NCBI GenBank assembly: GCA_036397755.1
Contig: DASWII010000005.1
Coordinates: forward strand, 1-64,000
Length of the DNA stretch: 64,000 nt
From: CAMYLY01 sp036397755
Lineage (GTDB): Bacteria > Gemmatimonadota > Gemmatimonadetes > Gemmatimonadales > GWC2-71-9
Direction of reading: 5' to 3'
Shown: in pieces, positions 51,066 to 59,397 of the stretch
How the letters are laid out: the number at the start of each line of letters is the position of its first letter
Position numbering within the stretch: position 1 is the stretch's first letter
Translations under genes and position numbers: made by a program
The notes under the pieces: model-generated
What the model saw: only the letters and a program-made list of their open reading frames with translations
Told to the model about the DNA's origin: nothing
The model's database searches: none

Positions 51066-53480
51066 GTGCGCGACTTCCGATTTGCGCTCCGTCAACTGGT
51101 CAAGCGGCCCGGCTTCACCGTCGCCGCCGTGCTCACCCTGGCGCTCGGCATCGGCGCCACGACGTCGATGTTCAGCGTGGTTCGAGGCGTACTGCTCGAA
51201 CCCCTCCCCTATGAGGAGCCTGGTCAGCTCATATCACTCTGGACGCGTTACCTCCCGCAGTCGGGACAAGACATTCCGACCTTCCCGCTCTCGCCACCGG
51301 AGATGATCGACTACCGCGAGCAGACACGGATGATGCACGACGTGGTGCCGTGGGGGACGCAGTACCGAACGCTCGGCGGTGACGACCAGGCTCCCGAGCG
51401 CGTACGCGTGGGCTTTCTCGGCGCCGGAATGTTCGAGCTCCTGGGCGTACGTGCGGCGGTCGGGCGGACGTTTGCTCCCGAGGAAGAGCAGCCCGATGCC
51501 GCGCCGGTGACCGTGCTGAGTCACGGACTGTGGCAGGGCCGCTTCGGTGGCGACACGGCGATCGTCGGCCGCGCCGTGCTAATCAACGGGGAAGCGACCA
51601 GAGTCATCGGGGTGATGTCCGAGGCCTTCGTGTTTCCCAACGCGTCCATAGCGCTATGGGCGCCGTTCGGGCTGAACGAGGCCACGGCGACCAATCGGTT
51701 CGCGCATTATCTGCTCGCGCTTGGCCGGCTCCGGCCCGCCGTGACGCTCGAGCAAGCCCAGCAGGAGCTACAGACGATCACGGCCTCGTGGAATGCCGAG
51801 CACGAGCATCACGCGATGGGGCACTTCATCTTTCTTCGCTCCCTCCATGACGATCTGGTCGGCGAACGCGGCCAAGCGCTATGGCTCCTGATGGCGGCGG
51901 TGGCGCTCGTGTTGGTGATCGCCGTGGTGAACGTGGCCAACTTGCTGCTTGCCCGCGCGGAAAGTCGACACGCCGAGATCGCGGTGCGCTCGGCGCTGGG
52001 CGCAACCCGCCTCCGGCTGGTCAAACAGTTCGTCGTCGAGAGTCTCGTACTCGCCGGCGCGGGATCGGTGATCGGCATCTTGCTGGCGGCCTGGGCGACG
52101 CCGGCGCTGCTCGCGGTCCATCCGCAGGCGATTCCGCGGACCGAAGCCGTCCGCCTGGACTGGCTGGTGCTCGCCTTCGCGCTTGCCACGGGCGTCGTGA
52201 CGGCCCTGCTTTTCGGTCTGGCACCGGCGCTCCGGGTGAAGGCCCCGGCGGCGGCCTTCGTCCAGTCCCGGGCGACAGGTGGGCGGGAGCGCGCGCGATT
52301 GCGCGGCGCGCTCGTGGGCGCTGAAGCGGCCCTCGGCGTGCTGGTGATTCTCGCCGCGGGCCTGGTCACCAGGAGCTTCGTGCAACTGACGAAGGTGGAC
52401 GCGGGCATCCAAAGCGACGGCGTTCTCCTCTTCGACCTGCAACTACCGTCCGCCGACTACGAGAATGAAGCCGTACCCGAGACGTATGGCAGACTGATCG
52501 AGCGCTTGAGCGGCCTGCCGGGCGTGCGGCAGGTGGGCGCGACATCGAGCCTGCCCGTCGTCGACGTCCCGACGCGTCAGGACATTCGGATCGAGGGCCT
52601 GCCCGATCCGCCACCTGGTGTGGCGCAGTACAGCGCGGATATCGTCGCGGTGCACCCCGGATACTTCGAGGCATTGGGGATTCCGCTCGTGGCCGGCCGG
52701 CTGCCGGACGCGACGGATCGAGAAGGGAGCGGCTACGTCGCGGTGATCAACGAGGCGGCAGCGCGCCGGTATTGGGACGGAGATGCCGTCGGCGGACGAT
52801 TGCGTTATGGCACCGAGCAGCCGTGGATCACAATCGTCGGGGTGGTCGGCAATACGAAAGTCGAGAGCCTGCGCGAGGCGCATCGCCCCCAGATTTTTCT
52901 CCCACACCGTCAGCTGGCGGGGGCGCAGGGGTCCACCGGCCGGAGTCTCACCATCGTCGTGCGAACGTCTCAGGATCCGACGCTCGTGGCCGCGCCGGCA
53001 CGCGCCGTCGTGCGGGAGATCGACTCGCGGCTCCCAGTGGCCAATCTGCGGACCATGGACGATGTGCTGGCCACGGCCGTCGCCCCCCTCCGGTTCACCG
53101 CAAGTCTGCTCGGCAGCTTCGCGCTGATGGCGCTCGTGCTGGCCGCCGTCGGTTTATACGGTGTCACCTCGTACGCGGTGAGCCGGCGCACTCGTGAGAT
53201 CGGCATCCGCATGGCGGTGGGTGCCAAGGCGGAGAACGTGCTGACGCAGGTCATGGGCGAATCCGTGCGGCCTGTGCTCGTCGGCATCGCCCTGGGGCTC
53301 GCCGCGGGCCTGGCCGGGGCGGGCGCAGTCTCGCGCTTTGTGTTCGACGTGGGCGCGCGGGATCCGCTGACCTTTGTCGCGGCGCCCCTGGTTCTCCTGG
53401 CGGTCGCGGCAGTCGCGACTTATCTGCCCGCACGTCGGGCGTCCAGGATCGCTCCGATGGAGGCCCTGCGCTATGACTAG
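51066..53480 (+). CDS. ADOP-type permease 3
   Basis: The product is 804 aa from GTG 51066, preceded by AGAGAGGAGTAGCAC. The start is RDFRFALRQLVKRPGFTVAAVLTLALGIGATTSMFSVVRGVLLEPLPYEEP. First FtsX block: ALVLVIAVVNVANLLLARAESRHAEIAVRSALGATRLRLVKQFV. Second: MALVLAAVGLYGVTSYAVSRRTREIGIRMAVGAKAENVLTQVM. It ends RRASRIAPMEALRYD. It differs from its neighbours in having a Tyr-Asp end and I-A-P in the tail motif. Its last 117 bp are duplicated directly downstream. Confidence 0.92.
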   Translation: MRDFRFALRQLVKRPGFTVAAVLTLALGIGATTSMFSVVRGVLLEPLPYEEPGQLISLWTRYLPQSGQDIPTFPLSPPEMIDYREQTRMMHDVVPWGTQYRTLGGDDQAPERVRVGFLGAGMFELLGVRAAVGRTFAPEEEQPDAAPVTVLSHGLWQGRFGGDTAIVGRAVLINGEATRVIGVMSEAFVFPNASIALWAPFGLNEATATNRFAHYLLALGRLRPAVTLEQAQQELQTITASWNAEHEHHAMGHFIFLRSLHDDLVGERGQALWLLMAAVALVLVIAVVNVANLLLARAESRHAEIAVRSALGATRLRLVKQFVVESLVLAGAGSVIGILLAAWATPALLAVHPQAIPRTEAVRLDWLVLAFALATGVVTALLFGLAPALRVKAPAAAFVQSRATGGRERARLRGALVGAEAALGVLVILAAGLVTRSFVQLTKVDAGIQSDGVLLFDLQLPSADYENEAVPETYGRLIERLSGLPGVRQVGATSSLPVVDVPTRQDIRIEGLPDPPPGVAQYSADIVAVHPGYFEALGIPLVAGRLPDATDREGSGYVAVINEAAARRYWDGDAVGGRLRYGTEQPWITIVGVVGNTKVESLREAHRPQIFLPHRQLAGAQGSTGRSLTIVVRTSQDPTLVAAPARAVVREIDSRLPVANLRTMDDVLATAVAPLRFTASLLGSFALMALVLAAVGLYGVTSYAVSRRTREIGIRMAVGAKAENVLTQVMGESVRPVLVGIALGLAAGLAGAGAVSRFVFDVGARDPLTFVAAPLVLLAVAAVATYLPARRASRIAPMEALRYD

Positions 53481-53611
53481 CCGCCCCGCGCCGTCCGCTG
53501 ACCTTTGTCGCGGCGCGGCTCGCGCTGCTGGCGGTCGCGGCGGCCCCGACCTATCTGCCCGCGCGTCGGGCGTCCCGTATCGATCCCATGGAGGCATTGC
53601 GCTATGAGTGA
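53364..53611 (+). repeat. Tandem duplication of the permease 3'-end
   Basis: 53364-53480 (end of permease 3) and 53495-53611 are related at an offset of 131 bp. The second copy encodes PLTFVAARLALLAVAAAPTYLPARRASRIDPMEALRYE to a stop at 53609-53611 and has no upstream gene body. Because it carries the consensus RIDPMEALRYE rather than RIAPMEALRYD, it may be the end of another lost member rather than a copy of permease 3. Confidence 0.8.
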
Positions 53612-56036
53612 TCTCCGATATGCGGCCCGGTCACTCGTCAAGCGCCCCGCGTTCACGCTGGCAGTGGCAACTACCCTCGCCGTCGGGATTGGCGCCAACA
53701 CGGCGATTTTCAGCGCGTTGGAGGTGGCGGTGCTGCGCCCTCCTCCCTATCCCAACGCCGACGAGTTGCGCCTCATTCGCCCGGTGCTCACGCGGGCGAC
53801 CGAAGCCGACACGTCCCGGTTCTGGTCGTATCCCCTGTTCGAGTCATTCCGGCGCACGGACCCGGACGTCGGCGATCTGGCGGCCTACACGCCGAACCCG
53901 GGCGCGTACAACCTCGCGACCTCGGGGGAGCCTCAGCGCGTCACGGTGGAGCTCGTGTCTGCCTCCTACTTCGGTGTGCTCGGATCGCCGCCGGTCCTGG
54001 GCCGCGCGTTCCTCCCTGAGGAAGATCGCGTGCCGGGTGAACCGGCGGTGGCCTTCTTGAGTCACGCGTTGTGGGTCGGGCAGTTCGGCGCCGACTCGAC
54101 GGTCATCGGGCGCACCCTTCGACTGAACACGATTCCCTTGACGGTGGTGGGCGTCGCGTCACCCGGCTTCCGAGGTCTCTCGGAGCGCGCGGACCTGTGG
54201 GTGCCCATCATGATGGCGCCGACCCTGACGTTCCCACGCCGACTCTCAGGGACGTTCTCCTTCTGGCATGCGGTAGTGGCGCGGGTAGCGAACGAAGCGG
54301 CACTGGCGGCATCGCTCTCCTCCAAAGCGCGCGCCGTCGCCGAGGAGATCCCGCTGGCGGAGGCCTTCGGCGATGTCGAGCTGGGATTCCACGCCGAGCC
54401 GCTCGCCCACGCTCGGGTACATCCGGCGGTGCGGCGGGCACTCTTCGTCCTGATGGGTGCGGCCGCGTTTCTGTTGCTGATCGTTTGTGTGAACGTGGCG
54501 AACCTCCTGCTGACTCAGGCGGCGCGCCGCCGACGCGAGATGAGCGTGCGGGTGGCTCTGGGCGCCGGTCCCGGCAGCATCGCGCGGGCGATGCTCACCG
54601 AGTCGGTCGTGCTCGGATTGCTCGGTGGGGTCGGCGGCCTATTGGTCGCCACGTGGCTCCTCGATCTGGTGCAGGCGATCGCGCCGCCGGCACCCGCTGG
54701 AACACCCGACCCGAGTGCAGTGACCATTGGTCTGCCGGTGCTGCTCTTTAACTTCGCCGTGGCGGGTGCCACCGGTGTCGGGGTGGGACTATTGCCCGTG
54801 GTGCGGACCGCGCGCCTGGGGGCGCACGCAATCATCAAGGAAGCTGACCTGCGCGTGAGCGGTGGCAGGGTGCGCGGCGCGCTCGTCACCGTCGAAGTCG
54901 CATTGGCGTTGGTGCTGCTTGTCGGCGCGGGGCTCATGATCCGCACTTTCTCACACCTGCAGGCCATCGATCCCGGCTTCGAGCCCGGCGGGCTACTGAC
55001 GGCGACGGTCGATCTACCGCGACAGGTTTACGACGACGCGGATGTGGCGCCGTTTCTCGACGCGGTGCGCGCGCGACTCGCGGCATCGCCCGGCGTTGAG
55101 CACGCTTCCGTCGCGTATTGTCTCCCGCCGACCGGCGGGTGCGATCACGTCGGTCTCCGAATCGAAGGACGCGAAGCGGCAGGCGACGCGCCGCCGCTTC
55201 CGGTCGCCATGAACGTCGTCGATCCCGACTACTTCCGCGCGCTGCGAATACCGTTGCTCGCCGGTCGCGGTTTTGTCGACGGCGACCGGATCGACCAGCC
55301 CCGAGTGGCGATCGTCTCGCGTGCCACGGCCGAGCGGTACTGGCCGGACGAGCAGGCCGTCGGCGCACGCATCCAGCTCACGATTGGGTGGGATGACTTC
55401 GCGGAGGTGATCGGAGTGGTAGACGATGTCAGGCAGTACGGTCTGTATGAGGCGCCGAGCCCGATGGTGTATCTCCCGTATACGCAGTTTGCCTATCGAT
55501 CCAACTCGTTCGTCATCCGAACGGTTGGGCCCCCGCTCGCGCTCGCAGGCGCCTTGCGTGACGCGGTGCGGGCGACGGATCCGCTCGTTCCGGTGTGGGA
55601 TATCCAAACGATGGATGAGCGCATGGGCGCCACGCTGGCCGACACACGGTTCACGACGCTGCTGCTCTCGCTCGTCGCGGGACTCGCGACGCTGCTCGCG
55701 GCGCTTGGCGTGTTCGGCGTCATGGCGTTCAGCGTGACGGCGCGGACGCGCGAGTTCGGCGTGAGGATGGCGCTGGGCGCGCGCCGCGCTGACGTGGTTC
55801 GCCTCGTGCTGGGTCAGGGAATGCGGGCCGCCGTGATCGGGCTGGTCGTGGGTGCAGCCGGAGCCCTTGCGCTCACGCGCGTGCTCGAGGGACAGCTTCA
55901 CGGCGTGTCGCCGCACGATCCAAGCACCTTCGTTGCTGGGGCGGCGCTCATGACGCTTGCCGCGCTCGCGGCGGCCTACCTGCCCACACGGCGTGCCACC
56001 CGGGTCGACCCGATGGAGGCCCTACGCTATGAGTGA
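53604..56036 (+). CDS. ADOP-type permease 4
   Basis: The product is 810 aa from ATG 53604, whose first codons overlap the end of the duplicated fossil. Start MSDLRYAARSLVKRPAFTLAVATTLAVGIGANTAIFSALEVAVLRPPPYP. FtsX block 1: AAAFLLLIVCVNVANLLLTQAARRRREMSVRVALGAGPGSIARAML. Block 2: LLAALGVFGVMAFSVTARTREFGVRMALGARRADVVRLVLGQ. It ends TRRATRVDPMEALRYE. Two MacB-like periplasmic domains lie between. The organisation is the same as its neighbours, and sequence divergence across the periplasmic parts suggests different ligands. Confidence 0.92.
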   Translation: MSDLRYAARSLVKRPAFTLAVATTLAVGIGANTAIFSALEVAVLRPPPYPNADELRLIRPVLTRATEADTSRFWSYPLFESFRRTDPDVGDLAAYTPNPGAYNLATSGEPQRVTVELVSASYFGVLGSPPVLGRAFLPEEDRVPGEPAVAFLSHALWVGQFGADSTVIGRTLRLNTIPLTVVGVASPGFRGLSERADLWVPIMMAPTLTFPRRLSGTFSFWHAVVARVANEAALAASLSSKARAVAEEIPLAEAFGDVELGFHAEPLAHARVHPAVRRALFVLMGAAAFLLLIVCVNVANLLLTQAARRRREMSVRVALGAGPGSIARAMLTESVVLGLLGGVGGLLVATWLLDLVQAIAPPAPAGTPDPSAVTIGLPVLLFNFAVAGATGVGVGLLPVVRTARLGAHAIIKEADLRVSGGRVRGALVTVEVALALVLLVGAGLMIRTFSHLQAIDPGFEPGGLLTATVDLPRQVYDDADVAPFLDAVRARLAASPGVEHASVAYCLPPTGGCDHVGLRIEGREAAGDAPPLPVAMNVVDPDYFRALRIPLLAGRGFVDGDRIDQPRVAIVSRATAERYWPDEQAVGARIQLTIGWDDFAEVIGVVDDVRQYGLYEAPSPMVYLPYTQFAYRSNSFVIRTVGPPLALAGALRDAVRATDPLVPVWDIQTMDERMGATLADTRFTTLLLSLVAGLATLLAALGVFGVMAFSVTARTREFGVRMALGARRADVVRLVLGQGMRAAVIGLVVGAAGALALTRVLEGQLHGVSPHDPSTFVAGAALMTLAALAAAYLPTRRATRVDPMEALRYE

Positions 56037-56102
56037 TCGCGCTGGCGCGAGACCCCGCCCGGTCTCTGGGGTGGCGAGACGCCGCGCGGGAGGGAGGTGG
56101 CG

Positions 56103-58511
56103 TTGCTGAACGACCTCCGGTACGCGCTCCGTCAGCTCGCCAAGCGCCCCGGCTTCACCGTCGTAGCTGTGCTCACGCTCGCCCTCGGCTTGGGCGGTGC
56201 CACGGCGATCTTCAGCGCGGTGCACCCGATTCTGTTTGAGCCGCTGCCGTACCCGGCTGCGGGCCGGATAATGATGATCTGGGAGGTCACTCCAGAAGGC
56301 ACGCGCAACCAGGGGACCTTCGGCATGTACCGCGAGTTGGTGACACGCGCCCGCTCGTTCGACGCCATGGCCGTGCTCAGGCCGTGGCAGCCCACTCTGA
56401 CCGGCTCCGATCAGCCGGAACGGCTCGAGGGGCAACGGGTGAGCGCGGGCTACTTCGAGGTGCTGGGCGTGCTCCCGGCTCTTGGGAGGGTCTTGGAGCC
56501 CTCCGAGGATCACGCCAACGGACCCAAGGTCGTGGTCCTCAGTGATGCGCTGTGGCGACGGAGGTTCGGGGCCGAGCCGACGATCGTGGGCCGTTCCGTC
56601 ACACTCGACGGTCACAGCCACACGGTCATCGGCGTCATGCCGAGCGTCTTTGAAAACGTGCTCGCACCGTCCGCCGAGATCTGGACCCCGCTCCAGTACG
56701 ACATGACCGAGGGGCGCGCATGGGGGCATCACTTGCGCACCGTGGGGCGGCTGCTGCCGGGGATCAGTATCCAGCAAGCCGCCGCGGAGCTCAACGCGAT
56801 CGGCCGCGGAGTGCTGAGCGAGCTGCGACCGGCCACGTACGGCACGGAGCTGACATTCTCCGCTACGCCGTTGCAGGAAGACATCACGCGCGGCGTGAGA
56901 CCCGCACTTCTCGCGATCCTCGGTGCGGTGGTGCTGGTGCTGGTGATCGCGTGCGTCAACGTCACCAACCTCCTGCTGGCGCGCGACGCGCGGAGGCGAA
57001 GCGAGTTCGGGCTGCGGGTCGCGATAGGTGCGAGCCCCGGGCGCCTTGTGCGCCAGGTGTTCGCAGAGGCCCTCGTCCTCGCGGGCGTGGGCGGCGGGGC
57101 GGGCTTGATCGTGGCGGAGTTAGGCCTGGGCGCGCTCGTGGCGCTGAGCCCCGCTGACCTGCCGCGCGCCGGCGCCATCGGCGTGGACGGCCTTGTTTTC
57201 GTTTTCGCCTTGGGTGTGACGACACTCGTGGGGTTGGCTTGCGGTCTCATCCCGGCGCTCGGCGCGGCCCGCAGCGATCCACACGCGGCCCTGCAGCAGG
57301 GCGAGCCACGCGCCGGGGGCGGGCGTCGGCGCGCGCGAGGTGTGTTGGTCGTGACTGAAGTGGCACTTGCCGTGGTGCTGGTGGTGAGCGCTGGTCTGTT
57401 GCTGCGCAGTCTCCAGCGACTGTTTGCGGTCGAGCCGGGCTTTGACCCGTCGCAGCTGCTCACCATGCAGGTGCAGACTGCTGGCCGGTCCGATGCCGAC
57501 AGCGCCACCAGGTATCAGTTCTTCGCACAGGCACTCGAGGCGGCGCGGGGCGTGCCGGCCGTCACCGAGGCGGCGCTTACCAGTCAGCTGCCCCTCAGCG
57601 ATGACGTGGACCTATACGGCGTGCACTTCGACCCTCCTCCGCCTGACGACCCGGGCGAGCCCAGCGAGGTTCGCGGTACGTTTCGCTACGCCGTAAGCCC
57701 CGGGTATTTCGAGACCTTGCGTATTCCGCTCCGGCGTGGCCGCCTGCTTGATGAGACCGACGGGGCCGATGCGCCACTGGTGGCGGTCATCAGCGAATCG
57801 CTCGCGAGGCGCCGGCTGCCCGGACGCGACGCTATCGGGCAACGCCTCCGCATCGGGACGGGCCAGCTGTACACCGTGGTCGGCGTGGTGGGCGACGTGA
57901 AGCAGATGTCGCTGGCCTTGACCGAAGGGGACGCGGTTTACGTGACGGCCGCGCAATGGCGCTTTGCGGACCGAGTCATGTCGTTGGTGGTGCGCGCACG
58001 CACCGAGGCGGCCGCGCTCGCCACTCCCCTGCGCGAGGCGATTTGGTCGGTTGACAAGGACCAGCCCATCGTGCGCGTTGCCACGATGAGCGACCTGCTT
58101 GCCGCATCGGCGGCACAGAGACGCTTCGCGATGAGTGTATTCGAGGCGTTCGCGGTAACGGCGTTGCTGCTCGCCGGCGCCGGGATCTACGGTGTGATGT
58201 CCGGCAGCGTGGCCGAGCGGATCCGAGAGTTCGGTGTGCGTTCCGCCCTGGGCGCGTCACGCGGCGACATCCTGATGCTGGTGGCGCGGCAGGGGATCGC
58301 GCTCGCCAGTCTGGGCGTGGTGATCGGCATAGCGGGGGCACTGGTCGCCACACGAGCCCTGACCACACTGCTTTTCGGCGTCTCGGCTGTGGATCCGGCA
58401 ACGTACGGTGCCGCGATCGTGCTCCTGGCCGCGGTGGTCACGGTTGCGTGCGGCGTGCCCGCGCGCCGCGCCGCGCGCGTCGATCCGATGGAGGCGCTGC
58501 GGTATGAATGA
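56103..58511 (+). CDS. ADOP-type permease 5
   Basis: The product is 802 aa. TTG 56103 was chosen because GGGAGGGAGG lies 5 bp upstream and the product then starts LLNDLRYALRQLAKRPGFTVVAVLTLALGLGGATAIFSAV like its paralogs (GTG 56097 is possible). FtsX block 1: VLVLVIACVNVTNLLLARDARRRSEFGLRVAIGASPGRLVRQVF. Block 2: LLAGAGIYGVMSGSVAERIREFGVRSALGASRGDILMLVARQG. It ends RRAARVDPMEALRYE. The last 50 bp belong to a 68-bp repeat found again at 59330. Confidence 0.91.
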   Translation: MLNDLRYALRQLAKRPGFTVVAVLTLALGLGGATAIFSAVHPILFEPLPYPAAGRIMMIWEVTPEGTRNQGTFGMYRELVTRARSFDAMAVLRPWQPTLTGSDQPERLEGQRVSAGYFEVLGVLPALGRVLEPSEDHANGPKVVVLSDALWRRRFGAEPTIVGRSVTLDGHSHTVIGVMPSVFENVLAPSAEIWTPLQYDMTEGRAWGHHLRTVGRLLPGISIQQAAAELNAIGRGVLSELRPATYGTELTFSATPLQEDITRGVRPALLAILGAVVLVLVIACVNVTNLLLARDARRRSEFGLRVAIGASPGRLVRQVFAEALVLAGVGGGAGLIVAELGLGALVALSPADLPRAGAIGVDGLVFVFALGVTTLVGLACGLIPALGAARSDPHAALQQGEPRAGGGRRRARGVLVVTEVALAVVLVVSAGLLLRSLQRLFAVEPGFDPSQLLTMQVQTAGRSDADSATRYQFFAQALEAARGVPAVTEAALTSQLPLSDDVDLYGVHFDPPPPDDPGEPSEVRGTFRYAVSPGYFETLRIPLRRGRLLDETDGADAPLVAVISESLARRRLPGRDAIGQRLRIGTGQLYTVVGVVGDVKQMSLALTEGDAVYVTAAQWRFADRVMSLVVRARTEAAALATPLREAIWSVDKDQPIVRVATMSDLLAASAAQRRFAMSVFEAFAVTALLLAGAGIYGVMSGSVAERIREFGVRSALGASRGDILMLVARQGIALASLGVVIGIAGALVATRALTTLLFGVSAVDPATYGAAIVLLAAVVTVACGVPARRAARVDPMEALRYE

Positions 58512-58529
58512 TCTCCGGTACGCCCTCCG
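58462..58529 (+). repeat. 68-bp perfect direct repeat, left copy
   Basis: This segment is identical to 59330-59397. It covers the final codons of permease 5 (RRAARVDPMEALRYE) and the start of a following permease gene (MNDLRYALR), which is cut after nine codons by the VapC stop region. The right copy spans the same junction in the fossil and permease 6. The two copies frame 800 bp of vapBC plus fossil DNA. Confidence 0.92.
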
Positions 58530-58530
58530 C
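58504..58530 (+). pseudogene. Stub of an ADOP permease start
   Basis: ATG 58504, overlapping the permease 5 stop, opens MNDLRYALRS and is then interrupted by the leftward vapC gene, whose stop begins at 58531. It is the 5' end of a permease gene lost or displaced when the toxin-antitoxin module arrived. Confidence 0.75.
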
Positions 58531-58929
58531 TCACCTCGGCGGAATCACGAAGCCACACCGGGGCCCGGCCGCCCGACTCAACCGCGTATCCAGCGTGACC
58601 AGTTTCGCGTTCAGCGCCTCCGCCAAAGCCACGTACCACGCGTCGTGGGCAGTAAGATTGGCCCGGAGATCCCAAACGCGCTCGGCGAACGGCGCGTAGG
58701 GAAACAGGCCCACGTGCAGGGCCGACAGGTCGGCGTGGGCCAGCGATGCCGCGTAGTCGGAGAGTTCCTTCGCCAGGACTGCCCGACGCAGCATGTTGGC
58801 CACCTCCGCCGGCATGAGCTGGGGAGCGACCAAGTGGTCGCGGGTGAGCACGCGTTCCGCCCACGCGCCGTCGGGACCGCTGTCCACGAGGGCAGCCACC
58901 ACGACGGACGCATCGGCGACCAGCGTCAC
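58531..58929 (-). CDS. VapC-type PIN-domain toxin
   Basis: The product is 132 aa. PIN acidic residues: Asp6 in MTLVADASVVVAALVD, Glu in LMPAEVANMLRRAV, Asp in LTAHDAWYVALAEALNAKLVTLDTRLSRA (both C-terminal acids). The catalytic set is complete. It is coupled to the upstream antitoxin by a 4-bp overlap. The orientation is opposite to the permease array in which it is embedded. It is unrelated in detail to the VapC at 8.98 kb, so a separate acquisition. Confidence 0.9.
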   Translation of the reverse strand: MTLVADASVVVAALVDSGPDGAWAERVLTRDHLVAPQLMPAEVANMLRRAVLAKELSDYAASLAHADLSALHVGLFPYAPFAERVWDLRANLTAHDAWYVALAEALNAKLVTLDTRLSRAAGPRCGFVIPPR

Positions 58930-59162
58930 CGGCGATCGGCGTTGCGGTGGGCGAGGATCCGCGCCCTGGACAGACGACTCGCCGTGCCGGCCTTCCGTTC
59001 GCGAATGCGGGCGAACAGCACCTCCGGATCGGGCCGGTGCGCGAGTTCGATGAGTTGTGCTCTGAGATACTCCTGGAGAGACCGTCCGCTCAGGGACGCC
59101 CGCGCGGCCAATTCGTCCCTGGTCTTCTGGGGCACGTCACGGATAGTAATGGATTTGGACAT
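58926..59162 (-). CDS. VapB/FitA-type antitoxin, ribbon-helix-helix
   Basis: The product is 78 aa. It starts SKSITIRDVPQKTRDELAARASLSGRSLQEYLRAQLIELA, the FitA-like RHH pattern (beta strand ITIRDVP, then two helices), followed by a toxin-binding tail (PDPEVLFARIRERKAG). Two related elements, CAGCATTATGCAG and CAGCATAACGCAA (near 59165-59196), lie just upstream and are plausible operators. It neutralises the PIN toxin and represses the pair (family knowledge). Confidence 0.9.
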   Translation of the reverse strand: MSKSITIRDVPQKTRDELAARASLSGRSLQEYLRAQLIELAHRPDPEVLFARIRERKAGTASRLSRARILAHRNADRR

Positions 59163-59213
59163 GGCAGCATTATGCAGCTACTGACAGCATAACGCAAGCA
59201 TAGGAATGATTCG

Positions 59214-59379
59214 ATGCCGAACGCCGTCCACAACCCCCTCCGCCAGCTCGTCAAGCGTCCCGCCTTCCCGGACTCGCCATCGGTTCCGTGGCGCTCTGGC
59301 GTCGGCATCTTCGGTGTGACGGCGCACGCCGCGCCGCGCCGCGCGCGTCGATCCGATGGAGGCGCTGCGGTATGAATGA
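59214..59379 (+). pseudogene. Fossil of an ADOP permease (N- and C-terminal ends only)
   Basis: ATG 59214 opens PNAVHNPLRQLVKRPAF, a permease start. Within 30 codons it changes frame to RRAARVDPMEALRYE and TGA 59379, a permease end. The middle of about 740 codons is missing. The end lies in the right copy of the 68-bp repeat, so this fossil, the stub at 58504 and vapBC result from one local rearrangement history. Confidence 0.8.
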
Positions 59380-59397
59380 TCTCCGGTACGCCCTCCG
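59330..59397 (+). repeat. 68-bp perfect direct repeat, right copy
   Basis: Identical to 58462-58529 and 868 bp away. It spans the fossil's C-terminal codons and the start of permease 6. Absence of any mismatch, in genes that otherwise differ, indicates a recent duplication or gene conversion. Confidence 0.92.

Noticed and set aside
58531..59162. Insertion sequence interrupting the permease array
   Set aside because: No transposase and no terminal inverted repeats are visible; the coding content is a VapB/VapC pair and the flanks are gene-junction repeats.
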